Source of the DNA: Paracoccaceae bacterium
GTDB lineage: Bacteria; Pseudomonadota; Alphaproteobacteria; Rhodobacterales; Rhodobacteraceae
Assembly: GCA_003250135.1 (NCBI GenBank)
Contig: QKHF01000225.1
Coordinates: 1 to 6,668, forward strand
DNA: 6,668 nucleotides
Direction of reading: 5' to 3'
Notes under the pieces: generated by a model
Databases searched by the model: none
Seen by the model: only the letters and a program-made list of their open reading frames with translations
What the model was told of the DNA's origin: nothing
Position numbers and translations under genes: made by a program
In this document: piece by piece, positions 5,522 through 6,668 of the stretch
Numbering within the stretch: position 1 is the stretch's first letter
Layout of the letters: each line of letters opens with the position of its first letter

Positions 5522-6424
5522 CTACGCGCCGCCCCCCTGAACCAGAAGCTCCAGCGCCGCCGTGGCGGCGATGGAGTTGCCATAGCGGTCCAATGGCGGG
5601 GACCATGCGACGACTGCGTATTTCCCCGGGTCGACCGCCAGGATGCCGCCGCCGACGCCGGACTTGCCCGGCAACCCAACCTGAAAGGCGAACTCGCCCG
5701 ACTGGTCGTAGAGCCCGCAGGTGCGCATCAGCGCGTGCAGCCGTGGCGCGCTTTGTCCATGCGCGGGGGCGGCGTCATTCTCCTGCGGCGCCACCAGGAA
5801 CATCGCGGCGCGGGCCAGTTGCCGCGCGGACATCGCCATGGAGCAGAACTTGAAATAGGCCCGCGTCACGTCGAGCGGGTCCTCGCGCAGGTTGCCATAG
5901 GCCTTCAGCACGAAGGCGATGGCGCGGTTGAGGTCGCCGGTCGCGATCTCGGACCGGTGCACTTCCAGGTCGTAGGTGACGGCCTCGTCCCGCGCCAGCA
6001 GCCGCATCTGGTTGCGAAATCCCCACTCGATATTGGGGCGGCGGTGATAAAGCGCGTCGGCCACCACGATGGCGCCGGCGTTGATGAACGGATTGCGGGG
6101 TTTCCCGTGCTCCGTCTCCAGCTGAATGAGGCTGTTGAACCGCATGCCCGAGGGCTCTCGGTCGACCCGGTCCCAGAGCTCTTCCTTGACCCATTCCATG
6201 GCGAGGGCGAGCGAGAACAGCTTGGAGATCGACTGGATCGAGAACGGCTCGTCCGCGTCGCCAACCGTGAATTCCTCGCCCTCCGCCGTGATCAGCGCCA
6301 TCCCGAACTTGGTCGGGTCGACGCGGGCCAGCGCCGGGATGTATTGCGCGGGCTTGCCTTCCGCCGCGAGGGGCCGGGCCTTGGCGGCGATCTGATCGAG
6401 CAGGGTCTGCATGGGCGCGGTCAT
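5522..6424 (-). CDS. glsA: Glutaminase (GlsA/GlsB family)
   Basis: A 300-residue cytoplasmic glutaminase that hydrolyses L-glutamine to L-glutamate and ammonia. It matches the bacterial glutaminase family over its whole length (E. coli GlsB is 308 residues). The serine-dependent beta-lactamase-like site is visible: Ser65 and Lys68 in SIQSISK (62-68) form the S-x-x-K pair. PSGMRFNSL (91-99), PRNPFINAGAI (109-119), YFKFCSM, and KSGVGGG (254-260) are the other conserved blocks. The ATG at 6424 fits the family N terminus, but Met5 (6412) is possible. Neither has a clear Shine-Dalgarno. It is convergent with the cytochrome gene, with only 5 bp between stops and no terminator, and is separated from the upstream stress gene by a strong terminator. 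The role may be nitrogen supply or acid resistance, and the sequence does not decide. Confidence 0.95.
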   Translation of the reverse strand: MTAPMQTLLDQIAAKARPLAAEGKPAQYIPALARVDPTKFGMALITAEGEEFTVGDADEPFSIQSISKLFSLALAMEWVKEELWDRVDREPSGMRFNSLIQLETEHGKPRNPFINAGAIVVADALYHRRPNIEWGFRNQMRLLARDEAVTYDLEVHRSEIATGDLNRAIAFVLKAYGNLREDPLDVTRAYFKFCSMAMSARQLARAAMFLVAPQENDAAPAHGQSAPRLHALMRTCGLYDQSGEFAFQVGLPGKSGVGGGILAVDPGKYAVVAWSPPLDRYGNSIAATAALELLVQGGGA

Positions 6425-6462
6425 GCGCCCAGCATTAGGCGCGAGGCGTCTGGATGAGAAGC

Positions 6463-6495
6463 AAAAAGGGCCGCCCCGTGCGGAGCGGCCCTTTT
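6463..6495. terminator. Bidirectional intrinsic terminator between the second stress gene and glsA
   Basis: A perfect 11-bp stem pairs AAAAGGGCCGC (6464-6474) with GCGGCCCTTTT (6485-6495) around a 10-nt loop. On the minus strand it ends in a five-U tract and lies about 28 bp beyond the stop of the universal stress gene, so it terminates that gene before glsA. The T-run on the plus strand means it could also stop transcripts coming from the left. Confidence 0.92.
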
Positions 6496-6523
6496 GTGCG
6501 TCCTCAGACCGGACAGTCGCGCG

Positions 6524-6667
6524 TCACACGATTCTTTGCCGTGCAATCAGCATGTCACAGGGGGGATTGCGCTTCAGCTCCAGCGTCACGTTGCCGACGA
6601 TGCCCGGCGCAACCGACGAGCGGCCATGAGCGCCGATGGCGATCAGGTCAGGTTTGAACGTCCCGAT
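6524..6667 (-). CDS. Universal stress protein, C-terminal fragment cut by the window edge
   Basis: The last 47 codons of a UspA-family protein, continuing beyond the right edge and ending with TGA at 6524-6526. The visible part reads as a standard Usp C terminus: the strand KPDLIAIG, the nucleotide-loop pattern G-x2-G-x9-G (GAHGRSSVAPGIVG), a helix, and the final strand NPPCDMLIA. The residue after the last loop glycine is Asn rather than Ser/Thr. No start codon is in the window, so length and domain number are unknown. It differs clearly from the other universal stress protein here and is not a recent duplicate. It is followed by a strong terminator. Confidence 0.8.
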   Translation of the reverse strand: MGTFKPDLIAIGAHGRSSVAPGIVGNVTLELKRNPPCDMLIARQRIV

Positions 6668-6668
6668 C

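Noticed and set aside
5735..6457. A 240-codon plus-strand frame opposite the glutaminase
   Set aside because: It is a shadow of glsA, with no motif and no ribosome binding site supporting it.

Overview
The window looks like chromosomal DNA from a high-GC alphaproteobacterium, most probably of the Rhodobacteraceae/Roseobacter group. This rests on very GC-rich third codon positions, the overall protein character, a periplasmic sulfite-oxidase-family enzyme with a c-type cytochrome partner, and an FNR/FnrL-like box in front of a universal stress gene. No direct taxonomic marker such as an rRNA gene is present. No tRNA or rRNA gene, CRISPR array, insertion sequence or phage gene was recognised, and the genes share similar base composition.

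Layout, left to right. (1) The 3' part of a RecD/Dda-like superfamily 1 DNA helicase gene, cut by the left edge (2-1423, +). (2) A short intergenic stretch holding a well-placed candidate FNR/FnrL promoter, then a two-domain universal stress protein (1524-2366, +) closed by a strong intrinsic terminator (2394-2427). (3) A small protein made of two DUF1508/YegP-type repeats (2444-2746, -). (4) A ten-helix EamA/DMT-family transporter (2845-3708, -). (5) A 231-bp divergent regulatory region (3709-3939) with short direct and inverted repeats. (6) A Tat-exported molybdopterin sulfite dehydrogenase (3940-5208, +) whose stop codon overlaps the GTG start of a small secreted monoheme cytochrome c (5205-5516, +). 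(7) A glutaminase of the GlsA/GlsB type (5522-6424, -), tail to tail with the cytochrome at a 5-bp gap. (8) A bidirectional intrinsic terminator (6463-6495). (9) The 3' end of a second universal stress protein, cut by the right edge (6524-6667, -).

The clearest functional unit is the molybdoenzyme plus cytochrome pair, a SorAB-like system. The molybdenum subunit would oxidise sulfite to sulfate in the periplasm and the monoheme cytochrome would take the electrons to the respiratory chain. The flanking genes are general stress or housekeeping functions, each with its own apparent control. I see no previously undescribed system. The points most worth checking are the FNR-type promoter of the stress gene, the repeat cluster just upstream of the sulfite dehydrogenase, and the active-site residue variation in that enzyme.
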